From Actinomycetota bacterium (lineage in GTDB: Bacteria; Actinomycetota; Actinomycetes; S36-B12; FW305-bin1): a DNA stretch of 64,000 nt. Location: NCBI GenBank assembly GCA_004297305.1, contig SCTR01000005.1, positions 124,001-188,000 of the forward strand, in the 5' to 3' direction. Position numbers and translations under genes: made by a program. Each line of letters opens with the position of its first letter. Position 1 is the first letter of the stretch. This document shows, in pieces, positions 51,413 through 59,297 of this stretch. Under the pieces are notes generated by a model. It did no database searches and was not told the origin of the DNA. It saw only the letters and a list, made by a program, of their open reading frames with translations.

Positions 51413-52561
51413 TCAGCCCACCCGACCCAGCGCCGCGCGCACGACGTCGTCCATGTCCGACATGAGGTGCTCGTACCGGTCGATCGTGGTGGTGATCGAG
51501 GTGTGCCCGAGCAGCCGTTGAATGGCCGGGAGCGGCACTCCGGCGGCGATCAGCCAGGACACGTGGGTGTGGCGGAGGTCGTGGATCCGCACGCGCCTCG
51601 TGACGGTGCCGGGGCACCGGCAGGGCGCCGCGGCTTTGGCGTCCTCCGCCCGGTGCTTGTCACTCCGCACGATACCCGTGACGGCCCGCTGCCAGTGGGT
51701 TCGGTCGAAGGTGGCGTGGTCGACGCGCGCGCCGATTGCGTTGGTGAAGACCAGCTCCCCGGCGCTCGGTCCTCGACAAGCGGCGCGAGGATCTCCGCCA
51801 GGTCGTCCGTGATGGCGAGGGTGCGCCGTGACCGGCGCGTCTTGGGCTCCCCCAGGGCGAACGTGCCGCCGTGCTCACGCTTCCACGCCCGCACCACGTT
51901 GACCTGCTTGGCCTCGAGGTCCACCTCGGCGACGTGCAGGCCGGTCGCCTCACTCCACCGCATCCCGGTCCCGGCCAGGGTCAGCACGAGGGGTCGGTAC
52001 AGGGGTGTCATCGCGTCGACGAGGCGGTCCAGCTCGGGGCGGCGGGTGAGGACTGCCATCTCTTCGGACTTGGTGGTCGGCACGCCGAGGGTGAGCCCCA
52101 TGAAGGGGTTGGACGGCAAGAGGCTGTTGGCGACGGCGTCCCGGAAGCAGGAGGACACAAACGCGGTGAGGTTCCGCAGAGTCTTCGGGGCCAGCCCGGA
52201 TGTGGCGGTGAGCCCGCGGAGGAACCGCCCGGCGATCTCGGGGGTGACGGCGTCGATCGGCAGGTCACCCAGGGCGGTAGTTCTTGAGCATGGCCCGGTA
52301 GTCACGTGCGGCGTGCAGGCCCAGGCCGACCCGGGAGTCGATGGACCGGGTGCACCACTCCGTCACGGTGGGGAGGTCTGGGGCGAGCTTCCCGGGCTCC
52401 TCGGGCGGCGGCCACTTCTGGCCCGCGGCGTCGACTCGACCCCGGAACTTGATTGCCTCGGCGTGGGTGTCGAAGCTCAGAGACTGGCGGCGGCCGGCCT
52501 CATGCCACCCGACGCGGTAGGACGTCTTGGCGCCCTGGATCCGCTTCTCGATGCTCGCCAC
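51413..52561 (-). pseudogene. int: Tyrosine-recombinase integrase with two frameshifts
   Basis: ATG at 52561 opens an AP2-like arm-binding start (MASIEKRIQGAKTSYRVGWH). The frame ends at 52265; the next block (LGDLPIDAVTPEIAGRFLRG through GTGMRWSEATGL with catalytic Arg) is in a second frame from about 52272; a third frame from about 51760, at a run of four C, gives IHDLRHTHVSWLIAAG (His, Arg) and LLGHTSITTTIDRYEH (His, Tyr). All catalytic residues survive, about 380 aa if repaired. It lies 124 nt past the 3' end of tRNA-Arg, the usual place for the integrase of a tRNA-inserted element. Confidence 0.85.
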
Positions 52562-52685
52562 AGAGCAGATTTGACCACGCAGGTTTGACCCCTGCTGGGG
52601 TCTACTGTCCCCTGCCAGGGGACCAATGATCTTCCTCGCACGTCACGTGAAGGTGTTTCTGCAGGTCAGAGGCCTACACGCGGGG

Positions 52686-52757
52686 TGCCCCCGGCAGGAT
52701 TCGAACCTGCGCGCATGGCTCCGGAGGCCACTGCTCTATCCCCTGAGCTACGGGGGC
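52686..52757 (-). tRNA. tRNA-Arg (CCG anticodon)
   Basis: 72 nt cloverleaf. Acceptor GCCCCCG pairs with CGGGGGC, D arm has AGCTCAGGGGATAGAGC, anticodon stem-loop is GTGGC-CTCCGGA-GCCAT with anticodon CCG, and the T arm has GGTTCGAATCC. No CCA is encoded. Reads CGG, a common codon here. The integrase remnant lies beyond its 3' end; no second copy of the tRNA 3' end was seen in the window. Confidence 0.95.
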
Positions 52758-52886
52758 CAGGGCAGTGCAGGAACCTATCACCCGCGCCGGCCGGTGCCCC
52801 TGGCCGCTGACGGTCGACAGCTGGCGACATCCCGTGCGCCGCCGGGATGAGGCCGCGGACCCGGCTACCTGCCGGACGACCAGCCG

Positions 52887-53774
52887 TCAGGCGGCCGCAA
52901 GTCGGGCGCGTACGGCGGGGATGACCTCGGCAGCGAAGCGTTCGATCTCGTCAGCAACGGGAAATGCCACGTTGATGACCGTGAAGCCGGCCGCCGCGAT
53001 CTGGGCCACCTGGCCGGCGACCGCGTCGCTGTCTCCGGTGAGCTGACGCCATCCCCGCCCGGCATCCTGGCTGCTCGTCGAGGCCGGGCCGAGAACGAGG
53101 TTTGTCGCCCAAGTGAACTCCTCTACGGGGCGGCCGGCCCGCTCGAGTGACGCGACCACCGCGGCGCGCAGTTCGACGAGCCGATCGAGTCCGAGGCGCC
53201 CGATCGAGGGCACCCAACCATCGGCCAGTCCCCCGGTGACCGCCAGCGCACGCGGACCGTAGGCGCCAACCCAGATCGGGATTCGGCGGGCCGGCTTGGG
53301 TTCGATCCGAGCGGCATGCGTCTGGTAGTGACGTCCTGCGAAGGTGAACTCCGGTTCGTCCCACAACCCGCGAATGATGTGGAGGGCCTCGTCCAGCGCG
53401 TTCACTTTCTCGCCGGGAGTGCGCTCGGGAAGGCCGAAGGCCGAGAACTCGGCGTCGTAGCCGCCCGAGCCGATCCCGAGGACCAGCCGGCCGCCGGATA
53501 GCCGGTCCAGAGTCTCGGCCATCTTCGCGGTGACCGCCGGAGACCGGTAGGGCAGGCCGAGCACATTGGAGACCACGGACAGCCGCCGGGTCGCGGCGGC
53601 GACAAACGCCAGAGCGATCCATGGTTCGAGAGTCGGCCGGTCGCCGTTGAGATGGTCGGCCACGTTGAACAGGTCGAAGCCGAGCGCTTCGGCACGTTGT
53701 GCCCCAGCGACCAAGCCTTCGGGATCGAAGGGGCCAAACCCGTGAATCACCCCGAAGCGGACCGGTTCTGTCAT
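52887..53774 (-). CDS. LLM-class F420-dependent oxidoreductase
   Basis: 295 aa luciferase-like TIM barrel: FGVIHGFGPFDPEGL, FNVADHLNGDRP, VVSNVLGLPYRSPAVTAKM, SGGRLVLGIGSGGY and IPIWVGAYGPRAL. The pattern fits actinobacterial F420 enzymes; substrate unknown. Divergent from a MarR gene with a palindrome between them, so probably repressed by that MarR. ATG at 53774 chosen; a GTG three bases earlier is possible. Confidence 0.9.
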   Translation of the reverse strand: MTEPVRFGVIHGFGPFDPEGLVAGAQRAEALGFDLFNVADHLNGDRPTLEPWIALAFVAAATRRLSVVSNVLGLPYRSPAVTAKMAETLDRLSGGRLVLGIGSGGYDAEFSAFGLPERTPGEKVNALDEALHIIRGLWDEPEFTFAGRHYQTHAARIEPKPARRIPIWVGAYGPRALAVTGGLADGWVPSIGRLGLDRLVELRAAVVASLERAGRPVEEFTWATNLVLGPASTSSQDAGRGWRQLTGDSDAVAGQVAQIAAAGFTVINVAFPVADEIERFAAEVIPAVRARLAAA

Positions 53775-53797
53775 CACACCGTCACGTCTCTCACCAG

Positions 53798-53820
53798 GTA
53801 GTATCTAGCGTAGATAGTAC
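53798..53820. promoter_or_regulatory. Palindromic operator between LLM and marR
   Basis: GTAGTATCTA at 53798-53807 and TAGATAGTAC at 53811-53820 form 10-bp inverted arms with one mismatch and a 3-nt spacer. It is unusually AT-rich for this genome. It lies 24 nt upstream of the LLM start and 27 nt upstream of the first possible marR codon, the classic place for MarR autoregulation and control of the divergent enzyme. Confidence 0.75.
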
Positions 53821-53891
53821 ATGCCACGAACTATAAGGCGGATACCATCGCGACCACCGATCAACCCGATACCGACCTGGCCACCGGGCTG

Positions 53892-54314
53892 GTGCACCTG
53901 GCCCGCCTCGTCCACGACGTGTTCGCTCGCACCGCGGCGACCCGCGACCTCACTGCCACTCAGGCACGGCTGCTGTGTGTGCTGGCCGAGGGACCGAAGA
54001 CGATGACCGAGCTGGCCGGGATCCTCGGAGTCGAGAAGGCGGCAGTGACCGGTCTGGTCGACCGCATCGATCGGCGCGGCTTCGTCGAACGGCGCACGGT
54101 GCCCGGTGACCGGCGCGCCTGCCGAATCCAGCTCACCCGGACCGGCCGGACGCAGGCACGCGCCGTCCACGAGGACATCCTGTGGGCGATCGATCTCCTC
54201 GTCAGCAGAATCTCTACCCGCCAACGGGATCAGCTTCGACGGACCGTCACCAGCCTGCTGGTCCAGGATCAGCCCAGTCGGGACAACCTGAACTGCCGGC
54301 TCGTGCCGCAGTGA
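53892..54314 (+). CDS. MarR-family repressor
   Basis: 140 aa from GTG 53892. Winged helix: LTATQARLLCVLAEGPKTM, ELAGILGVEKAAVTGLVDRI (recognition helix), then RRTVPGDRRACRIQLT (wing). The open frame reaches back to 53832 and similarity seems to begin before 53892 (DTDLATGLVHLARL), so a rare start such as ATC 53847, which has AAGG upstream, cannot be excluded. Likely binds the palindrome upstream and controls the LLM oxidoreductase. Confidence 0.85.
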   Translation: MHLARLVHDVFARTAATRDLTATQARLLCVLAEGPKTMTELAGILGVEKAAVTGLVDRIDRRGFVERRTVPGDRRACRIQLTRTGRTQARAVHEDILWAIDLLVSRISTRQRDQLRRTVTSLLVQDQPSRDNLNCRLVPQ

Positions 54315-54383
54315 GCCGCTGGCGCCACGTCGCTGGACAGCGAGGGTGGCAGCACCCGGCCATCGCCTGCGCGTCGGATGCCA

Positions 54384-54602
54384 CCCCGCCGACGTCACGG
54401 CCTGATCGGCGGCGACCAGCACGCGCAGCGCGCTGGAGTCCAGGAACGTGACCGGCCCCAAATCGACGACGATCTGGTCGACAAACACGTCGGACGCGGC
54501 CGGTTCCAGGTAGTGCCAGAGGACTGCTCGCATCTCGTCGGTTCGGTCGAGGTCGAGTTCGCCGGAGAATTGCACATGAGGAACAAGCGATGACGGGGCC
54601 AT
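54384..54602 (-). pseudogene. Truncated STAS-domain (anti-sigma antagonist) gene
   Basis: ATG at 54602 with GAGG upstream opens a STAS domain: VQFSGELDLDRTDEM, IVVDLGPVTFLDSSALRVLV with the phosphorylatable Ser-Ser. After about 73 residues (AVTSAGW) the similarity ends and the frame runs on, without a stop, antisense to marR until 53805. The last third of the domain is missing. Probably cut by the rearrangement that placed the LLM/marR pair here. A short protein could still be made. Confidence 0.6.
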
Positions 54603-54919
54603 AGCGGCCTCGATTCTGCAGGGTGCGAACGGGCCTAGTCTCAGGGCCTACCGCCCACGCCGTCGACTGAGGACGCATCGGGCTCGCGTCTGTGACGCTA
54701 CCTGCCGCCGACGGCCCTGTCACGTCGTATGGAGATCCGCCGGGTTGTGACGCGCGACCACCCTCGGTAGGCGCCCGTGCTCGTTCGGTCCTATCGGGCA
54801 CTCGTGTGGTCGAGCGACTCAGCGTGCGCGGCCCGGCCGAGGCCCGGTGAGGTTTCGGCAGGTGATCAACGGGTAGTGCTCGGCGTGTCACGTCGCGGGG
54901 CGACCTGAGGAGGCCAGTC
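54603..54919. other. Gap upstream of the small membrane-protein cluster
   Basis: 317 nt with no gene. Its last part holds the SigB/SigF-like promoter described next and GAGGAGG before the ATG at 54920. Confidence 0.5.
54853..54876 (+). promoter_or_regulatory. SigB/SigF-like stress promoter
   Basis: GTTT at 54853-54856, 15 nt, then GGGTA at 54872-54876. This matches the GTTT-N14-16-GGGTA consensus of actinobacterial SigF/SigB promoters. A transcript would reach the DUF6458 gene 44 nt on. The STAS fragment and SpoIIE phosphatase nearby belong to the same kind of regulatory system, which adds weight. Confidence 0.55.
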
Positions 54920-55153
54920 ATGGGTGTCGGTGTGGGCGTTTTTCTCCTGGCAGTGGGCTTGATCCTTGCCCTGGCGGTGCAGGACCGGATCAACGGAGTC
55001 GATCTCGTGCTCGTGGGCTGGATCGTGGCGGGGGCGGGCGTCGTCGCGATCATCCTGTCGCTGGTCATGATGGCAATCTCCCGACGTGAACGGATTTCGG
55101 TCGACCGTTCAGACGTCGTGGTCGAAGACCGACTGTCTCCGCCGTACTCGTAA
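54920..55153 (+). CDS. DUF6458-type small membrane protein
   Basis: 77 aa. Two membrane helices (VGVFLLAVGLILALAV and LVLVGWIVAGAGVVAIILSL) with INGVDL between them, then a charged tail. The pattern matches the actinobacterial DUF6458 family, of unknown function. GAGGAGG precedes the ATG. First gene downstream of the stress-type promoter. Confidence 0.8.
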   Translation: MGVGVGVFLLAVGLILALAVQDRINGVDLVLVGWIVAGAGVVAIILSLVMMAISRRERISVDRSDVVVEDRLSPPYS

Positions 55154-55181
55154 GCGGCGAACGTCCTCGTAAGCGGCGAAC
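55147..55181. repeat. Direct repeat of 16 bp
   Basis: CTCGTAAGCGGCGAAC at 55147-55162 and again at 55166-55181, 19 nt apart. The first copy includes the TAA stop of DUF6458. It could be a regulator site for the genes that follow or a local duplication. Confidence 0.6.
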
Positions 55182-55270
55182 AAGCCTCGAAGGGTTATCC
55201 CTGTACAGCTTGGGGCGTCACCGGGAAGCAAGGCTGGCGGACGCTGCGCGGACCGGCAGCGGAGGTAGCG

Positions 55271-55354
55271 ATGCGCACGATGTTTGTGGTGTATCTGGCA
55301 GTGATCGTCGTCGGTTTGGCGTATTTCGCCACGCTTGCCGCGACCGGCCGCTGA
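55271..55354 (+). CDS. 27-aa single-pass membrane peptide
   Basis: ATG at 55271 with GGAGG 6 nt upstream. Nearly the whole peptide is one hydrophobic helix (FVVYLAVIVVGLAYFATLAA) with Arg at both ends. Its TGA lies 4 nt before the ATG of the DUF6766 gene, so the two are probably coupled. Too short for family assignment. Confidence 0.6.
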   Translation: MRTMFVVYLAVIVVGLAYFATLAATGR

Positions 55355-55358
55355 CGCC

Positions 55359-56012
55359 ATGACTCGACGCCGATTTTTCCGTGACAACGGGCTGAGCATT
55401 GCCTTCGGTGTGCTTTTCGTGCTAGCCCTCGCTGCACAATCGTGGGCCGGGATGGCGGACGAGAATCACCAGCTCGCACTCGATCAGCAGGACCCCGTGT
55501 CGTGGCTGGAATACGTCACCTCGTCGAACTTCGCCGTCGATATCGCGGAGAACTGGCAGTCCGAGTATCTGCAGTTCTTCCTCTTCATCACGCTCACGAT
55601 CTGGCTGGTCCAACGGGGCTCCCCGGAGTCCAAGAAGCCGGAGGATGCGGGATCGGCGGACGAGCCCGACGACGCGACACGGCGAAGCAGCCGACCGGTG
55701 GTGGCGACCGGCTGGGGTCGACAGCTGTATTCGCGCAGCCTCTCGCTGACGATGCTGGCGATCTTCATCGCCGCCTGGCTGGTGCAGTCGTTCGCCGGTC
55801 TTGTCGTCTACAACGATGAACAGGAACGCAACGAACTGGAGCCGATTTCCTGGCCGGCCTATCTGGCGTCCGGGGACTTCTGGAATCGGACCTTGCAGAA
55901 CTGGCAGTCGGAGTTGCTCGCGGTCGGATCGATGGTGATCTTCGCGGTCTACCTTCGGCAGCGCGGCTCGCCCGAATCGAAGGCCGTCGACGCGCCGCAC
56001 GACTCTCAGTGA
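55359..56012 (+). CDS. DUF6766-type membrane protein
   Basis: 217 aa, four hydrophobic segments. Two halves repeat the same layout: WLEYVTSSNF, NWQSEYLQFFLFI, QRGSPESK (30-100) and WPAYLASGDF, NWQSELLAVGSMVIF, QRGSPESK (150-210), an internal duplication. Similar proteins are widespread in bacteria and are labelled DUF6766. Function unknown. Follows the 27-aa peptide by 4 nt. Confidence 0.8.
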   Translation: MTRRRFFRDNGLSIAFGVLFVLALAAQSWAGMADENHQLALDQQDPVSWLEYVTSSNFAVDIAENWQSEYLQFFLFITLTIWLVQRGSPESKKPEDAGSADEPDDATRRSSRPVVATGWGRQLYSRSLSLTMLAIFIAAWLVQSFAGLVVYNDEQERNELEPISWPAYLASGDFWNRTLQNWQSELLAVGSMVIFAVYLRQRGSPESKAVDAPHDSQ

Positions 56013-56070
56013 CACGGCTCGGTGAGCGGTGCCAAGCAGGCACCGGCCCGCCCGCCGGTAGGGTCGCGGC

Positions 56071-57324
56071 ATGGCCGGTGCGGAGTCTGGCGACCTTCTC
56101 AGCGTCGCCGACAAGGCCGATGCCGAGTTCGACGTCGAGGACCTCCTCGTCGCGCTGCTCGACCGGGTACGCGCGCTGCTCGACGCGGACACCGCGGCGG
56201 TGCTGCTGCGCGACGACGACACCGACGAGCTGGTAGCCCGGGCCGCCCGAGGACTTGAGCGGGAGATCCGCACCGGTGTGCGCGTCCCGATCGGCACCGG
56301 ATTCGCCGGCAAGATCGCCGAGTTGCGCCAGCCGGTCACCATCGACCGGGTGGACGAGACCACCGTGTCCAACCCGATCCTGTGGGAAGCCGGCATCAAG
56401 GTGATGCTCGGGGTTCCGCTGGTCAGCAACGACGAATTGATCGGCGTGCTGCACGTCGGACGGCTGGCCGATCGGCCGTTCACCGACGACGACGTCGGCG
56501 TGCTGCAGTCCGCCGCCGACCGCATCGCCGGCGCCACCCAGCGCCGGCGCCTGGCGGTGGAGTCGGCTGCCGCGCGGGTGCTCGAGCGTGGGCTGATGCC
56601 GACCCGGCTTCCCCGGCTGGAACAAGCACGCATCTCCGCCAGCTACGCGCCGTCGGACAGCCGCAGCGTCGGCGGCGACTGGTACGACGCCTTCACCGCA
56701 CCGACCGGCGAGCTGTGGCTGGTCGTCGGGGACGTCGCCGGCCACGGCCTGCCTGCTGCCGTGGTCATGGGACGGGTGAAGAGTGCGTTGCGCTCGTACG
56801 CCCTGATCGCCCAGGGGCCGGCCGAAGCCCTGGAACTCACCGACCGGAAAGTCCAGCATTTCGAGGTCGGAACCACCGTCTCGGTCATGTGTGCGTCGGC
56901 ACCGCCGCCGTACCGGCAGTTTCAGATCTGCTCGGCCGGCCATCTGCCGCCGATTCTCGCTGTCCCCGGCCGGCCGGCGCGGATCCTGGACATCCCGCCC
57001 GGGCCGCCGCTCGGGGTGGTGGCGACCTCTCGGTCGGCGGTCGACGTCGAACTGCCCGACGACGCAGTCCTGCTGCTGTACACCGACGGACTCGTCGAGC
57101 GCCGCGGCGAGACCCTCGACACCGGCCTGGAACGTCTCCGCGCAGCCACTCCCGCCGCCGATCCCGGCATCGTCTGCCGCACCGTGATGAACAGCCTCAT
57201 CCGCGACGAGCCCACCGCCGACGACATCGCCGTACTGGCGGTACGGCATGTCCCACAGCGACAAGGGACCTCGAGCCCGCAGGACGGTGTGCCGCTGCGG
57301 CGTCGCCCGTCAGTGCCTGGCTGA
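56071..57324 (+). CDS. GAF-SpoIIE PP2C-type phosphatase
   Basis: 417 aa. GAF sensor domain at about 20-165 (LLDADTAAVLLRDDDTDELV, VPIGTGFAGKIA, MLGVPLVSNDELIGVLHVGR) and a SpoIIE/RsbU phosphatase domain at about 190-395, with metal-site Asp in VGGDWYDAF, GDVAGHGLPAA, LLYTDGLVERR and TADDIAVL. It would dephosphorylate an anti-anti-sigma factor in answer to a small-molecule or redox signal. A STAS fragment is 1.5 kb away. C-terminal 25 residues are polar and unordered. Confidence 0.93.
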   Translation: MAGAESGDLLSVADKADAEFDVEDLLVALLDRVRALLDADTAAVLLRDDDTDELVARAARGLEREIRTGVRVPIGTGFAGKIAELRQPVTIDRVDETTVSNPILWEAGIKVMLGVPLVSNDELIGVLHVGRLADRPFTDDDVGVLQSAADRIAGATQRRRLAVESAAARVLERGLMPTRLPRLEQARISASYAPSDSRSVGGDWYDAFTAPTGELWLVVGDVAGHGLPAAVVMGRVKSALRSYALIAQGPAEALELTDRKVQHFEVGTTVSVMCASAPPPYRQFQICSAGHLPPILAVPGRPARILDIPPGPPLGVVATSRSAVDVELPDDAVLLLYTDGLVERRGETLDTGLERLRAATPAADPGIVCRTVMNSLIRDEPTADDIAVLAVRHVPQRQGTSSPQDGVPLRRRPSVPG

Positions 57325-57390
57325 TCCGGTGCCCGGGCGATCGGCGTCCGGCGACGCGCGCGAATTCGCCGCCCGGTCGATACTGGTCTG

Positions 57391-57543
57391 GTGAAACGCG
57401 ACCTCTGGCTCTACCTCGCGTGCTATGTGTTTGCGCTCATCGCCATCGTGGCGGTCATCGAGAACTGGATACCGGTGCTCTACGTCCTGGCCGCCGCGAC
57501 CGTCGTCGTGGCCACGGCACGGCGCACTAGCGGAGACCACTAA
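57391..57543 (+). CDS. 50-aa membrane protein
   Basis: GTG start at 57391. Two hydrophobic segments (LWLYLACYVFALIAIVAVI and VLYVLAAATVVVATA) joined by ENWIP, then a basic tail. Only a weak ribosome-binding site. Third very small membrane protein in 2.6 kb. No family recognised. Confidence 0.5.
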   Translation: MKRDLWLYLACYVFALIAIVAVIENWIPVLYVLAAATVVVATARRTSGDH

Positions 57544-57668
57544 CGACCACTAGCGCGTGGGCGGCAGTCCGATCACGCCGAGATAGATCTCGACCAGTCG
57601 GGACGTTTCGGTAGCGGGGTCAGTCGACTCGGCAGGCATGGCTTCCGTCTACCCGCTGCCGACCGTCC

Positions 57669-59117
57669 TCAACCCACTGTTGCCGTCGGCGCAGCGGGGA
57701 CGGGAACCGGCGGCTTGGCACGGACGGCTGGGACAAGCGCCACAGCCGCCGCGACGAGAGCCAGGCCGGCGCCGATCTGCAGCGCTGTGGTGTAGCCGGC
57801 CAGCGCCGGTACCGCCGAACCCAGTGGTGTCGCGACGGTCACCGCAGCGGCGACGGTGGCGGTGCCCAGGGCCTGTCCCGCGGTGCGGCAGATGAAGTTC
57901 ATGCCGGCCGCCACACCACGTTCGGTCTGCCCGACCATGCTGACGACGTACGCCGGTGATGCCGACGCCAGCAAGCCGAATCCGATCGAACACACGACCG
58001 TCAAGACGACGAGCACCGCGATCGAGTTGTGCAGGCTGGCGACTGCCAGCAATCCCGCGGCCGTGATCACGGCGCCGAGCACCAGCGCACCGCGAAGCCC
58101 CAGCCGCCGCGCGACCGGCGAGAGCGACATCGCCATCGCCACCTGGGCGACGCACGACGGAATGAGCAGCGCCGGCGCGGCGATCGAGCCGAGGCCGAGA
58201 CCGTAACCGGCGACGGCCGGGTCGGCTTGAGCGATGACGACGACGCAGAGCATGAGCGTGTACGCACCGCTGCCAAGCGCGAGCATGGACACGCTGCCGA
58301 CGACCATGCGGCGACTGAAGAACATCCGGGTGTCCACCAACGGATCCCGGGCGCGCCGACCGTGCACCGTCCACGCCGCGATACCCACGATGCCGACCGA
58401 CGCGAACAGCATGGTGGCCGGCGCATTCCAGCCCCAGGCACCGCCTTCGGACAGCGCGACCAGGCAGCCGGTGAGCCCGACCGCCAGCAACGTCGCACCG
58501 ACCAGGTCCATCCGGCCGGACGCCCTGATCTTGCTGGGCGCGACCAACCTGGCCGTCGCCACCAGCGCAGCGGCGGCCACCAGCGCCAGGACGGCGAACA
58601 TCGACTGGACGCTTCCGGTCCAGGCGACCATCGAACCCCCGAACACGAAACCGAGACCACCACCGGCAGTCGAGGTGGCGCTGAGCAGTCCCAGCGAGAA
58701 GTTGCGGCGCGACGCCGGCACGGTGTCGGCGATCACCGCGTAGCCCAAGGGAATCGCCGCACATCCGGTGCCCTGCAAGACCCGAGCGACGAGCAACAAC
58801 CCGAAACTGTCCGTGACCGCGGCCAGCGCACACCCGGCCAGCAGCAGTGACAGGGTCACCAACAACATGCGCCGTTTGCCGTGCAGATCCGCCAGCCGGC
58901 CGAGCAAGGGAGTCGCGACCGCCCCGGCGATGAGCGCGACGATGACGATGAGGCTTGCCGTCGCCTGGGACACCCCGTAGTGGCCGCTGAGTTCACCGAC
59001 CAACGGGATCACCGACGTGGTGAGGGTCGCGAAGGTCAGCGGTCCCAGCGCCAAGCCGCCCAGGAACAGCAGCAGACGCAGCCGTGAACGTTCGAGGTCC
59101 TCACCGCTAACGACCAC
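57669..59117 (-). CDS. MFS drug-exporter-like transporter
   Basis: 482 aa, about 14 hydrophobic segments. The MFS loop between helices 2 and 3 is LLGRLADLHGKRRMLLV, and helix 5 has the antiporter motif region GLLSATSTAGGGLGFVFGG. Fits the DHA2-type proton-coupled drug exporters. GTG at 59117 has GGAAGGA upstream; a TTG at 59168 would add 17 polar residues. Confidence 0.88.
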   Translation of the reverse strand: MVVSGEDLERSRLRLLLFLGGLALGPLTFATLTTSVIPLVGELSGHYGVSQATASLIVIVALIAGAVATPLLGRLADLHGKRRMLLVTLSLLLAGCALAAVTDSFGLLLVARVLQGTGCAAIPLGYAVIADTVPASRRNFSLGLLSATSTAGGGLGFVFGGSMVAWTGSVQSMFAVLALVAAAALVATARLVAPSKIRASGRMDLVGATLLAVGLTGCLVALSEGGAWGWNAPATMLFASVGIVGIAAWTVHGRRARDPLVDTRMFFSRRMVVGSVSMLALGSGAYTLMLCVVVIAQADPAVAGYGLGLGSIAAPALLIPSCVAQVAMAMSLSPVARRLGLRGALVLGAVITAAGLLAVASLHNSIAVLVVLTVVCSIGFGLLASASPAYVVSMVGQTERGVAAGMNFICRTAGQALGTATVAAAVTVATPLGSAVPALAGYTTALQIGAGLALVAAAVALVPAVRAKPPVPVPAAPTATVG

Positions 59118-59265
59118 GTCCCGGTCCTTCCCCGCCGACTCCGCAGCACGATAGTCCACAGTCGTCAATCCGCCTTACACAGTCAGCCCTACGCAGTCCG
59201 AGCGAGCCACCGGCCGGCCGACACCGCCGCGTGCTCTGGTCTGCCGGGCAGCGCCACCGGGCGGG

Positions 59266-59297
59266 CCGGCACACTGCGACACCGGCACACTGCGACA
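59266..59297 (+). repeat. Tandem 16-bp duplication before a start codon
   Basis: CCGGCACACTGCGACA at 59266-59281 is repeated exactly at 59282-59297, immediately before the GTG at 59298. No purine-rich ribosome-binding site is left upstream of the start. Confidence 0.7.

Noticed and set aside
51368-52588. 406-codon plus-strand frame over the integrase
   Set aside because: The minus strand holds all catalytic motifs of a tyrosine recombinase; the plus frame is its shadow.
47000-52700. Second att copy of the tRNA-Arg 3' end marking the left edge of the element
   Set aside because: No repeat of the T-arm/acceptor sequence was found by eye; the edge may be lost or outside the segment.
53805-54383. 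Continuation of the STAS frame antisense to marR
   Set aside because: All STAS similarity ends near 54384; marR on the other strand is well supported.
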